The notes below the pieces were generated by a model, which was given only the letters and a program-made list of their open reading frames with translations, did no database searches and was not told the origin of the DNA. This document shows, piece by piece, positions 34,299-42,032 of a stretch of DNA of 50,942 nt. The position numbers were made by a program, and so were the translations under genes. This stretch comes from Streptomyces sp. SID9727 (GTDB lineage Bacteria; Actinomycetota; Actinomycetes; Streptomycetales; Streptomycetaceae), in NCBI RefSeq assembly GCF_010550605.1, contig NZ_JAAGNI010000357.1, forward strand, positions 1 through 50,942, read 5' to 3'. How positions within the stretch are numbered: position 1 is the first letter of the stretch; each line of letters opens with the position of its first letter.

Positions 34299-35033
34299 AT
34301 GGCGTTCTGGAACAACCTGTGGCCGGGGCGGGAAACACAGTTCGAGTCGGGCAGCGCGGCCACCAACTCCATCGTGCTCACCCGGCGGCACGCCACGGTC
34401 TCGCTGACCAAGCAGGGCGCGCTGAGCGGCAACCTCCGCGTCAACCTCTCCTGGCGCATGCGCACCTCGGACATCGGGGGCCGCTCCCGGCAGAGCGGCC
34501 GGCTGCTGCGCCCCTTCAAGCTCTTCCAGCCGGAGGCCGTCCAGGCGCACACCCAGGGGATGGTCAACGTCGACCTGGACCTCGGCTGCATGTACGAGCT
34601 GGCGGACGGCACCCGGGGCGTGGTGCAGCCGCTGGGCAATCTGCTCGGCGATCTGAACGGGCCGCCCTACATCAGGCTCAGCGGCGACGACCGGTTCGGC
34701 GCCCCCTCCGGCGAGACGCTCTACGTCAACCTCGACCAGCGCGAGCACATCAAGCGGCTGCTGTTCTTCGTCTACATCTACGACCAGACGCCCGCCTTCG
34801 ACCGCACGCACGCCAAGGTGACGCTCTATCCGGGCAACGGGCCGCGCATCGAGATCGAACTGGACGAGCGCGCCCCGCAGGCCCGCTCCTGCGCGGTGTT
34901 CACGGTGGAGAACATCAAGGACGAGCTGATCGTGCGCCGCGAGGTGAAGTTCGTCTACGGCTTCCAGTCCGAGCTGGACCGGATGTACGGCTTCGGCATG
35001 CAGTGGGGGCGCGGCTACAAGAGCCGCGCCTGA
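34299..35033 (+). CDS. TerD-superfamily (TerA-like) protein
   Basis: 244 residues. The N-terminus AFWNNLWPGRETQFESGS is unlike TerD. From about residue 32 it shows the TerD beta-sandwich pattern with degenerate calcium motifs: VNVDLDLGCMYELADG in place of FDLDASALL, and IRLSGDDRFGAPSGETLYV in place of the second acidic loop. It then ends in a distinct tail VYGFQSELDRMYGFGMQWG. This resembles the tellurium-resistance TerA group. It is convergent with terD3 and probably works with the TerD/DUF475 set. Confidence 0.82.
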   Translation: MAFWNNLWPGRETQFESGSAATNSIVLTRRHATVSLTKQGALSGNLRVNLSWRMRTSDIGGRSRQSGRLLRPFKLFQPEAVQAHTQGMVNVDLDLGCMYELADGTRGVVQPLGNLLGDLNGPPYIRLSGDDRFGAPSGETLYVNLDQREHIKRLLFFVYIYDQTPAFDRTHAKVTLYPGNGPRIEIELDERAPQARSCAVFTVENIKDELIVRREVKFVYGFQSELDRMYGFGMQWGRGYKSRA

Positions 35034-35063
35034 GGGCCGCCCGTGCGCCCGCCGGCGATCACG

Positions 35064-35085
35064 GGACAGCCCTTGGGCCGTGTCC
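35064..35085. terminator. Hairpin between convergent TerA-like and terD3
   Basis: GGACAGCCC, loop TT, GGGCCGTGTCC with a small bulge (35064-35085), directly adjacent to the terD3 stop codon. Confidence 0.45.
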
Positions 35086-35904
35086 TCAGGGCCGTATGAA
35101 CTGGGGGCCCTGCGGAGGCAGCACGAAATTCGGGTCGGGAGCGGGCGCCGCCGCCGCAGCGGGCTGCGGGTAGCCGTAGGCGGGCTGCGCGGAGGTCGGC
35201 TGGGGATAGCCGTACGCGGGCTGCGGCGCCGGGGCGGCGGTGGGCTGCGGGTAGCCGTAGGAGGGCTGCTGGTGCAGCACGGTCGCCTGCGAGTCCGGTG
35301 CGGGGGCCGGGGCGGGCGGGACCGAGGGCGGCGCCGGGGTGGGCTGCCGGGGTTCGGGTTCCGCCTCGTCGACCGAGATGCCGAACGCGGTCGCGAGGCC
35401 GATGAGCCCCGTCGGATACCCCTGCCCGACCGCCCGGAACTTCCAGCCGTCCCCGCGCCGGTACAGCTCGCCGCAGATGATCGCGGTCTCCTCGCCGGTC
35501 TCCGCGCGCACGTCGAACACGGCGAGCGGTTCGCCACCGGCCGCCGCCGCGTCGTGGATCATGATGCGCAGATCGCGCACGGCGCCGAAGGCGGCCCCGT
35601 CCGAGGACGCGGCGATGACCACCTGGTCGACTGACGGGTCGAGCGCGTTCAGGTCGGCCTCGATGGTGTCCGTCAGGCCCTCCGGCAGGCTGCGCTTGGG
35701 CAGCCTGCGCACCAGGCCCGAGGGATGGCGCGGCTGGTTGTAGAAGACGAAGTCCTCGTCCGAGCGCACGCGCCCGCCGGCGCCGAGCAGCAGGGCCGAG
35801 GCGTCCACATCGGGCACCCCGGCACCCGGCGTCCAGCGCAGCACGGCCCGTACGGCCATGGCGTCGAGGGGGACGTTCGAGCCCTTCACCATCGCGTGCG
35901 TCAT
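35086..35904 (-). CDS. TerD-family protein 3 with proline/tyrosine repeat tail
   Basis: 272 residues from the ATG at 35904, chosen over 35913 because AGGCAGG is then 9 nt away. The TerD domain (1-175) keeps VDASALLL and the GQGYPTGLIGLATAFGIS ending, but the second calcium loop of terD1/2 ([12 protein letters not shown]) is missing, replaced by PKRSLPEGLTD. A tail of about 95 residues follows. It is rich in Pro and Ala with three copies of a YGYPQP unit, and ends PQGPQFIRP. Such tails are flexible and may bind partners or the membrane. It is the only minus-strand gene of the Ter cluster. Confidence 0.9.
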   Translation of the reverse strand: MTHAMVKGSNVPLDAMAVRAVLRWTPGAGVPDVDASALLLGAGGRVRSDEDFVFYNQPRHPSGLVRRLPKRSLPEGLTDTIEADLNALDPSVDQVVIAASSDGAAFGAVRDLRIMIHDAAAAGGEPLAVFDVRAETGEETAIICGELYRRGDGWKFRAVGQGYPTGLIGLATAFGISVDEAEPEPRQPTPAPPSVPPAPAPAPDSQATVLHQQPSYGYPQPTAAPAPQPAYGYPQPTSAQPAYGYPQPAAAAAPAPDPNFVLPPQGPQFIRP

Positions 35905-36003
35905 GCCGGTCATCCTGCCTGCTGGCCGCCCGTGCGGACAACGCGGGGGCGGGGTCCGTCTCCCGGCGGCCGGACGGATTCACCCGGTCCGCCGCTTTTG
36001 AAA

Positions 36004-36076
36004 TTCGTACGAAACGGTCATGACACCCGGAATTCACCCCGCATGGGAACTGCCGACACCCGTTCGTACGTACTAT
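36004..36076 (+). promoter_or_regulatory. Candidate promoter/operator for the CitE-PRTase-HAD operon
   Basis: A perfect palindrome TTCGTACGAA (36004-36013), a GGAAC at 36046-36050 and CGTACT at 36069 with an 18-nt spacer, which loosely resembles an ECF-sigma promoter. TACTAT (36071-36076) could instead be a vegetative -10. The gap to terD3 (35905-36124) contains no gene. Confidence 0.3.
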
Positions 36077-36124
36077 TACCGGCCACACGTTGTCCGGTCT
36101 GTCAGAGAGTACGGGGGGAATTGC

Positions 36125-37288
36125 ATGCGTCATTTCGGGCATATTGCAGCTGCTGCGAAGGACGGGCTCTTCTTCCAGGAACCCTGTGCGTTCGACGCCG
36201 ACTCGCCGGCCCCCCTCCTCTCCGCCGCCCTCGGCGCCACGCTCTACAGCCCCGCCACCCGTCCCCGGCTCGCCGACGACATCGTCAAGCTGGCCGGGCG
36301 CGGAGTCGTCTCGATGGTGCTGTGCCTGGAGGACTCGATCGACGACTCCGAGGTTCCCGGGGCCGAGGAGAACCTGGTCAGGCAGTTCGCCGACCTCGAC
36401 GCGCGCGCCATCGAGGTGCCGCTGCTGTTCATCCGGGTCCGCGAACCGGAACAGATCACCGACCTGGTGCGCCGCCTCGGCGCTTCCGGCCGGCTGCTGT
36501 CCGGTTTCGTGCTCCCCAAGTTCACGCGCGCCCGCGGCATGCCGTTCATGGAGGCCCTGACCAAGGCCGAGGCCACCGCGGGCCGCCGGCTCTTCGCCAT
36601 GCCGGTGCTCGAATCGCCCGAGCTCCTCCACCTGGAGACCCGCCGCGAAACCCTCCGCGGCATCGCCGAGACCGTCACCGCGTACCGCGACCGGGTCCTC
36701 GCGCTCCGCCTCGGCGTCACCGACTTCTGCTCCGCCTACGGACTGCGGCGCTCCCCGGACATGACGGCGTACGACGTCCGGATCGTCGCCCATGTCATCG
36801 CGGACGTCGTCAACGTGCTCGGCCGGGCCGACGGGACGGGCTTCACGGTCACCGGCCCCGTCTGGGAGTACTTCCCCCGCCAGGAGCGCATGTTCAAGCC
36901 GCAGCTGCGGAGCAGCCCCTTCTTGGAGAACCGGGCCGAGGCGCTGCGCACCGCGCTCATCGCCCACGACCTGGACGGTCTGCTGCGCGAGATCGACCTG
37001 GACCGGGCCAACGGGCTGCTCGGCAAGACCTGCATCCACCCCTCGCACGTCGCACCCGTGCACGCGCTGTCCGTGGTCAGCCACGAGGAGTTCAGCGACG
37101 CCCAGGACATCCTGCGGCCCGAGCGCGACGGCGGCGGGGTGCTGCGTTCCGCGTACACGAACAAGATGAACGAGGTGAAGCCGCACCGGGCCTGGGCCGA
37201 GCGCACCCTGCTGCGCGCCAAGGTCTTCGGCGTGGCCCGGGAGGACGTCGGCTTCGTGGACCTGTTGGCGGCCTGCCTCGCGGAGTGA
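36125..37288 (+). CDS. HpcH/HpaI aldolase / CitE-like lyase of the Ter cluster
   Basis: 387 residues from the ATG at 36125, 6 nt after GGGGGGAA. TIM-barrel of the citrate-lyase beta/HpcH family: VSMVLCLEDSIDDSEVPGAEEN carries the acidic metal-site residues, RLFAMPVLESPELLHLE and LRLGVTDFCSAYGLRR the second acid and phosphate site, GKTCIHPSHV the closing motif. It would cleave or form a C-C bond in an oxo-acid or its ester. This subfamily is known mainly from Ter operons with PRTase and HAD genes, where it is thought to help make a nucleoside-like compound. The stop TGA may overlap a GTG of the next gene. Confidence 0.9.
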   Translation: MRHFGHIAAAAKDGLFFQEPCAFDADSPAPLLSAALGATLYSPATRPRLADDIVKLAGRGVVSMVLCLEDSIDDSEVPGAEENLVRQFADLDARAIEVPLLFIRVREPEQITDLVRRLGASGRLLSGFVLPKFTRARGMPFMEALTKAEATAGRRLFAMPVLESPELLHLETRRETLRGIAETVTAYRDRVLALRLGVTDFCSAYGLRRSPDMTAYDVRIVAHVIADVVNVLGRADGTGFTVTGPVWEYFPRQERMFKPQLRSSPFLENRAEALRTALIAHDLDGLLREIDLDRANGLLGKTCIHPSHVAPVHALSVVSHEEFSDAQDILRPERDGGGVLRSAYTNKMNEVKPHRAWAERTLLRAKVFGVAREDVGFVDLLAACLAE

Positions 37289-37374
37289 GCGGCATCGGCG
37301 GGACGATCGGAGAGGGACCCGGCGCCGGGCACGGCACCGGATCCGGCAGACGAGTGGAAAGAGGGACGACGGAC

Positions 37375-39831
37375 GTGGTGTGGTCGGGTAGCTGGGTGGC
37401 GGAGCGACTGGGCGTCGGGCTGGTGGGCGACGGGGAGCTGCGCGAGCTGCTGGGCCTCGCCCTGCGGCGCAACCCCAAGCGGGCACACCTGCTCGTGTCC
37501 AACGTGCTCGGCAAGCACGTGCCGCAGCGCCCCTCCGTGGTGTACGGAGCCGGCGTCGAGCTGGGCCGCCGGGTGCGGGCGCTCCTCGGCGAGGACGGAG
37601 CGCGGCGGGCGGTCGTCCTCGGCTACGCGGAGACGGCCACCGGCCTCGGCCACTCGGTCGCCGACGGCCTCGGCGCGGCGCCCTACCTCCACTCGACCCG
37701 CAGGCCCGTCCCCGGAGTGGCCCGGGCGGGCGGCTTCGAGGAAGCCCACTCGCACGCCACCTCGCACCTGCTGCTCCCCGAGGACCCGGAGCTGCTGGCG
37801 TCGGCCGGGCCCGGCTCGGCGCTGGTCCTGGTGGACGACGAGTTCTCCACCGGCAACACCGTCCTCAACACCATCCGCGCCCTCCACGAGCGCTACCCCC
37901 GCGACCATTACGTCATCGTCGCCCTGGTCGACATGCGCTCACCGGCCGACCGGGGCCGCCTGACCGAGTTCGCGGCGGAGATCGGCGCCCGCGTCGACCT
38001 GGTGGCCCGCAACACCGGCACGGTCACCCTCCCGGACGGCGTCCTGGAGAAGGGCCAGGCCCTGGTCGCCGAGCGCGAGGCCGACGAGGAGGGCCCCCAG
38101 GACGGCCCCCCGCACCCCCGCCCCCACACCCGCCTCGACCTCCCCTGGCCCGCCGGCGTCCCCGACGGCGGACGCCACGGCTTCACCGGCGCCCACCGCG
38201 CCCTCCTGGAGCCCGCGCTGCCCGCCCTCGCCGACCACATCGCCCGGGCCCTCGGCGACCGGCCCCGCCGCGTCCTCGTCCTCGGCTTCGAGGAGCTGAT
38301 GTACGCGCCGCTGCGCCTGGCCACCGCCCTGGAGGAGCGCACCGACGCCGAGGTCCGCTACTCCACGACCACCCGCTCCCCGGTCCTCGCCGTGGACGAC
38401 CCCGGCTACGCGATACGCACCCGGCTGGTCTTCCCGGCCCACGACGACCCGGCCGACGGCCCCGGCGAGCGCTACGCCTACAACGTGGCCGGCGCCGGCT
38501 TCGACGCCGTCGTCCTCGTGGTCGACTCCGCCGCCGACACCCCGGCCCTGCACGCCCCCGGCGGCCTGCTCGACCGCCTCGCCCCGCACACCGCGCAGGT
38601 CCTGCTCGTGGTGATCCCCTCTTACGTACCGGGGGCGATCGCCTCCGAACGCCAGGAAGAAGCCCCCATGCAGCTGCCCGAGCCCCTCCGCGGCCCCGCG
38701 TTCTCCTCGTACGCGCCGGACGAGGTCGGCTGGCTGCTCCAGGACCTCTCGGACACCCGCCTCGAAGCGCCCACGGAGGAGCGCGAGGAGGCGATACAGA
38801 GCGGGGGCGCGCACTACGCGGAATCGCTCCCCGTCGAGTACCAGCCGTCCGCCGAGTACCAGGAACTGTTCAGGAGCGCCCTCACGCTGTCGGCCGCCCG
38901 GATCGCCCGCGCCGTGGGCACGGTCACCGAGACCGTCCTCGCCGAGCGCGGCCCGCGCCCGGTCCTCGTCTCGCTCGCCCGGGCCGGTACGCCGGTCGGC
39001 GTGCTGATGCGCCGCTGGGCCCGGGCGCGGCGCGGCCTCGACCTGCCGCACTACGCCGTCTCCATCGTGCGCGGACGCGGCATCGACGCCAACGCGCTGC
39101 GCTGGCTCGCCGAGCACCACGACCCGGCCGACGTCGTGTTCGTGGACGGCTGGACCGGCAAGGGCGCGATCACCCGCGAACTGACCGCCGCCGTCGCCGA
39201 GTTCGAGAAGGCCGGGGGAGTGGCGGGCTTCGACCCGGAGATCGCGGTGCTCGCCGACCCGGGCGGCTGCGTGCGGACGTACGGCACCCGCGAGGACTTC
39301 CTCATCCCCTCCGCCTGCCTCAACTCCACGGTGTCCGGCCTCATCTCCCGTACGGTCCTGCGCGCCGACCTGGTCGGCCCCGACGACTTCCACGGCGCGA
39401 AGTTCTACCGCGAGCTGGCCGGCGCCGATGTCTCCGGCCTCTTCCTCGACACGGTCGCCGCACGCTTCGACGAGGTCGCGGACGCCGTGGACGCCGAGGT
39501 GAAGGAGCTCCTGGCCGCGGACCGGGCCCCCACCTGGGAGGGCTGGGCGGCCGTGGAGCGCATCAGCGAGGAGTACGGCATCCACGACGTCAATCTCGTG
39601 AAGCCCGGCGTCGGCGAGACCACCCGGGTCCTGCTGCGCCGCGTCCCCTGGAAGATCCTCGCCCGGCGCGGCGCCGGCCCGGACCTGGACCACATCAGGC
39701 TCCTGGCCGAGCAGCGCGGCGTACCCGTCGAGGAGGTCGACGCGCTCCCGTACACCTGCGTCGGGCTCATCCACCCCAAGTACACCCGCGGGGCGACCGG
39801 TGCCGACGGCAAGGCGGTGGAGTCCGCGTGA
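37375..39831 (+). CDS. PRTase_2-TRSP-StiP/PRTase_1-PELOTA_1 fusion protein
   Basis: 818 residues from the GTG at 37375 (GAGGGA 8 nt upstream). A GTG at 37285 overlapping the previous stop would add a low-complexity leader. Four domains: (1) phosphoribosyltransferase, PRPP loop VLVDDEFSTGNT at 151-162; (2) TRSP domain, naming motif Thr333-Arg-Ser-Pro336 in YSTTTRSPVLAVDDPGY; (3) StiP-type domain 475-705 beginning QSGGAHYAESL, with LVSLARAGTPVGVL and a second PRPP-like loop VVFVDGWTGKG at 587-597; (4) PELOTA-like RNA-binding domain 738-800. These families are Ter-associated and proposed to attach a base to ribose phosphate. The HAD gene overlaps by 4 nt. Confidence 0.92.
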   Translation: MVWSGSWVAERLGVGLVGDGELRELLGLALRRNPKRAHLLVSNVLGKHVPQRPSVVYGAGVELGRRVRALLGEDGARRAVVLGYAETATGLGHSVADGLGAAPYLHSTRRPVPGVARAGGFEEAHSHATSHLLLPEDPELLASAGPGSALVLVDDEFSTGNTVLNTIRALHERYPRDHYVIVALVDMRSPADRGRLTEFAAEIGARVDLVARNTGTVTLPDGVLEKGQALVAEREADEEGPQDGPPHPRPHTRLDLPWPAGVPDGGRHGFTGAHRALLEPALPALADHIARALGDRPRRVLVLGFEELMYAPLRLATALEERTDAEVRYSTTTRSPVLAVDDPGYAIRTRLVFPAHDDPADGPGERYAYNVAGAGFDAVVLVVDSAADTPALHAPGGLLDRLAPHTAQVLLVVIPSYVPGAIASERQEEAPMQLPEPLRGPAFSSYAPDEVGWLLQDLSDTRLEAPTEEREEAIQSGGAHYAESLPVEYQPSAEYQELFRSALTLSAARIARAVGTVTETVLAERGPRPVLVSLARAGTPVGVLMRRWARARRGLDLPHYAVSIVRGRGIDANALRWLAEHHDPADVVFVDGWTGKGAITRELTAAVAEFEKAGGVAGFDPEIAVLADPGGCVRTYGTREDFLIPSACLNSTVSGLISRTVLRADLVGPDDFHGAKFYRELAGADVSGLFLDTVAARFDEVADAVDAEVKELLAADRAPTWEGWAAVERISEEYGIHDVNLVKPGVGETTRVLLRRVPWKILARRGAGPDLDHIRLLAEQRGVPVEEVDALPYTCVGLIHPKYTRGATGADGKAVESA

Positions 39832-40646
39832 CGGCCTCCCCGGTCACCCTCGTCGCCAGCGACCTCGACCGCACCCTCATATACTCCTCGGCCGCGCTCC
39901 AGCTCACCATGGCGGACGAACGGGCGCCCCGGCTGCTGTGCGTCGAGGTCTACGACCACAAGCCCCTCTCGTACGTCACCGAGACCGCCGCCGGGCTGCT
40001 CACCGACCTGACCTCCGCCGCCTCCACGGTGTTCGTCCCGACGACCACCCGCACCCGCGAGCAGTACCAGCGCATCCGGCTCCCGGGCGCCCCGGCCGAG
40101 TTCGCGATCTGCGCCAACGGCGGCCACATCCTGGTGAACGGCGTGTCCGACCCGGACTGGCAGCGGACCGTCGCCGGCCGGCTCGCCGACGAGTGCGCCC
40201 CCCTCGCCGAGGTCCGCGCCCACCTCGTCGCCACCGCCGACCCCGCGTGGCTGCTCAAGGAGCGCGTCGCCGAGGACCTGTTCGCCTACCTCGTCGTCGA
40301 CCGCGCCGAACTGCCCCCGGACTGGACGAAGGAGCTCGCCGCCTGGGCGGAGCCGCGCGGCTGGACCGTATCGCTCCAGGGCCGCAAGATCTACGCCGTG
40401 CCGCGCCCGCTCACGAAGAGCGCCGCCATGCGCGAGGTCGCCCGCCGCACCGGCGCCACGCGCACCCTCGCCGCCGGCGACTCCCTCCTGGACGCGGACC
40501 TCCTCCTCGCCGCCGACCGGGGCTGGCGCCCCGGCCACGGCGAACTCGCCGACGCGGGCTGGAACGCCGCGCACATCGAGGCCACCGCCGAACGGGGCGT
40601 GGCGGCGGGCGAGGAGATCCTGCGCCGCTTCCTGCGGGCCTCGTAA
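39828..40646 (+). CDS. HAD-superfamily phosphatase of the Ter cluster
   Basis: 272 residues. The GTG overlaps the fusion gene stop as GTGA, so it is translationally coupled. Motif I is ASDLDRTLIY (nucleophile Asp plus general acid Asp), motif II a Thr in FVPTTTRT, motif III Lys (RPLTKSAAM) and motif IV GDSLLDADLL. It is a Cof-type cap-bearing phosphatase. By context it would dephosphorylate a sugar-phosphate or nucleotide made by the fusion enzyme. The operon ends here. An ATP-grasp gene, seen in many Ter metabolite operons, is absent from this window. Confidence 0.92.
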   Translation: MTASPVTLVASDLDRTLIYSSAALQLTMADERAPRLLCVEVYDHKPLSYVTETAAGLLTDLTSAASTVFVPTTTRTREQYQRIRLPGAPAEFAICANGGHILVNGVSDPDWQRTVAGRLADECAPLAEVRAHLVATADPAWLLKERVAEDLFAYLVVDRAELPPDWTKELAAWAEPRGWTVSLQGRKIYAVPRPLTKSAAMREVARRTGATRTLAAGDSLLDADLLLAADRGWRPGHGELADAGWNAAHIEATAERGVAAGEEILRRFLRAS

Positions 40647-40683
40647 GCCCGGTAAATCATGCCGGTGACCGTAGAGTTGTGCG

Positions 40684-41343
40684 ATGACCAAGGGAAACTC
40701 CACCAAGATCACCGATGAGCTGTACGCGTACATGCTGGCGCACAACCCGCCGCTGGACGCCGTACAGCGCGAGCTTGTCGAGACGACCTACGCGCGGCTG
40801 CCCGAGCACGCGGGCATGCAGTCGGCCGAGGAACAGGGCCCGTTGCTCGCCTTCCTCGTCCGCCTGACCGGCGCCCGGCACATCGTGGAGGTGGGCACGT
40901 TCACCGGCTTCTCCGCCCTGGCGATGGCCCAGGCCCTCCCGGCGGACGGACGGTTGATCGCCTGCGACGTCTCGGAGGAGTGGACGGCGTACGGCCGCGA
41001 GGCGTGGGAGAAGGCGGGCGTCGCCGACCGCATCGACCTGCGTATCGCCCCAGCCCTGGACACCCTGCGCGCGATGCCGGAGGAACCCCACATCGACTTC
41101 GCCTACCTGGACGCGGACAAGGGCAACTACATCGCGTACTGGGAGGAACTGGTGCCGAGGCTGCGCCCGGGCGGGGTCATCACCACGGACAACGTGCTGT
41201 TCCACGGCCGCGTGACGGACCCGGACGCGACGGGCTCGGCGAAGGCCATCCAGGAGTTCAACGACCATGTGTCGGCGGACGCCCGGATGGACAGCGTGCT
41301 GCTGACGGTGTCGGACGGGCTGACGCTGTCGCGCAAGCGGTAG
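40684..41343 (+). CDS. Class I SAM O-methyltransferase (family 3)
   Basis: 219 residues. Motif I IVEVGTFTGFSALAMAQAL binds S-adenosylmethionine; DFAYLDADKGNYIAYWE holds the metal-binding Asp of the catechol/caffeoyl-CoA type, and TTDNVLFHGRVTDP follows. It would transfer methyl to a hydroxyl of a small aromatic or CoA-bound acid. The ATG has TAGAGT at 6 nt, so it is leaderless and has its own promoter. It lies 37 nt after the HAD gene, so a role with the Ter metabolite is possible but not shown. Confidence 0.93.
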   Translation: MTKGNSTKITDELYAYMLAHNPPLDAVQRELVETTYARLPEHAGMQSAEEQGPLLAFLVRLTGARHIVEVGTFTGFSALAMAQALPADGRLIACDVSEEWTAYGREAWEKAGVADRIDLRIAPALDTLRAMPEEPHIDFAYLDADKGNYIAYWEELVPRLRPGGVITTDNVLFHGRVTDPDATGSAKAIQEFNDHVSADARMDSVLLTVSDGLTLSRKR

Positions 41344-41474
41344 CCGCTCGGGGGCGGCGGGGCTCCCGGGCTTCGGTGCGTCCGGCGGGGCGGTGATCCG
41401 AAGGGCCGGGCCGCGGTGCCGTGGTCCCGAGTAGCCGGGCCGCGGTGCGGGCGGTGCCCCGGGTGCCGCCCGGG

Positions 41475-41696
41475 TCAGCCGCAGCAGCCTCCACCGCAGC
41501 AGCCGCCCCCGCCACCGGCGGAGGGCGCGGGCCGGGAGCCGCCGCCCGCCGTACCGCCGACGGCGACGGTGGAGAGCAGCTTCACGGTGTCCTCGTGCCC
41601 GGCGGGGCAGGAGGCGGGAACGGAGGACTCGGCCATGGGGCGGCTGAGCTCGAAGGTGTCTCCGCAGGAGCGGCAGCGGTACTCGTAACGAGGCAT
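41475..41696 (-). CDS. FmdB-type zinc ribbon with Gly/Cys tail
   Basis: 73 residues. The N-terminal zinc ribbon is YEYRCRSCGDTFELSRPM with a second pair approximated by SCPAGHED. The C-terminal half is low complexity and ends GGGGGCCGGGCCG with four cysteines in two CC pairs. FmdB-like small ribbons are annotated as regulators without firm evidence. The double-CC tail could bind metal. ATG preceded by TAACCT at 6 nt, so leaderless. Confidence 0.85.
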   Translation of the reverse strand: MPRYEYRCRSCGDTFELSRPMAESSVPASCPAGHEDTVKLLSTVAVGGTAGGGSRPAPSAGGGGGCCGGGCCG

Positions 41697-42032
41697 GCCG
41701 CCAGGTTATCGGCGACGGGCCCCTGGCTGTCCAGGGCGAGGCGAGCGGGGCAAGGGGGCGCGGGGCACCGCACCCGCGCCGAAGCACGCCGGAGTCACGC
41801 CCGGCGCACGCCGGAGTTACGCGCGGCGCGAGCGGGAAGCGCGGCCGGCGCACGTCCCGACACGCGTCGGAATCACACGTCCCGACACGCGTCGGAATCA
41901 CACGTCCCGGCACGCGTCGGAGTCACACGTCCCGGCACACGCGGGAAGCGCGCCCGGCGCACGCCCCATACGCCTGCTGCCGGAAGCTCACCCCCGACGC
42001 GCGCCGAAGCACACAGCCGACGCCGCACGGCA
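41697..42032. repeat. 25-bp tandem repeats in a 336-bp gene-free gap
   Basis: Three near-identical 25-bp units occupy 41851-41875, 41876-41900 and 41901-41925, with a partial fourth to about 41940. Each begins CACGTCCC and contains a possible hairpin CCGAC-ACGC-GTCGG (in the third unit only CCGGC/GTCGG-like pairing remains). More diverged related units (ACGCCGGAGT, GCGCACGCCGG) spread over about 41790-42010. There is no gene here, although reading frames stay open because of the period. No spacers exist, so this is not CRISPR. Confidence 0.75.

Noticed and set aside
35725..37374. Apparent 5' extension of the PRTase fusion gene by about 550 codons
   Set aside because: It runs through terD3 and the CitE gene in a shadow frame; the real domain sequence begins at about 37375 with a ribosome site.
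41851..41940. CRISPR array
   Set aside because: Repeats are directly abutting with no spacers, and no cas genes are in the window.
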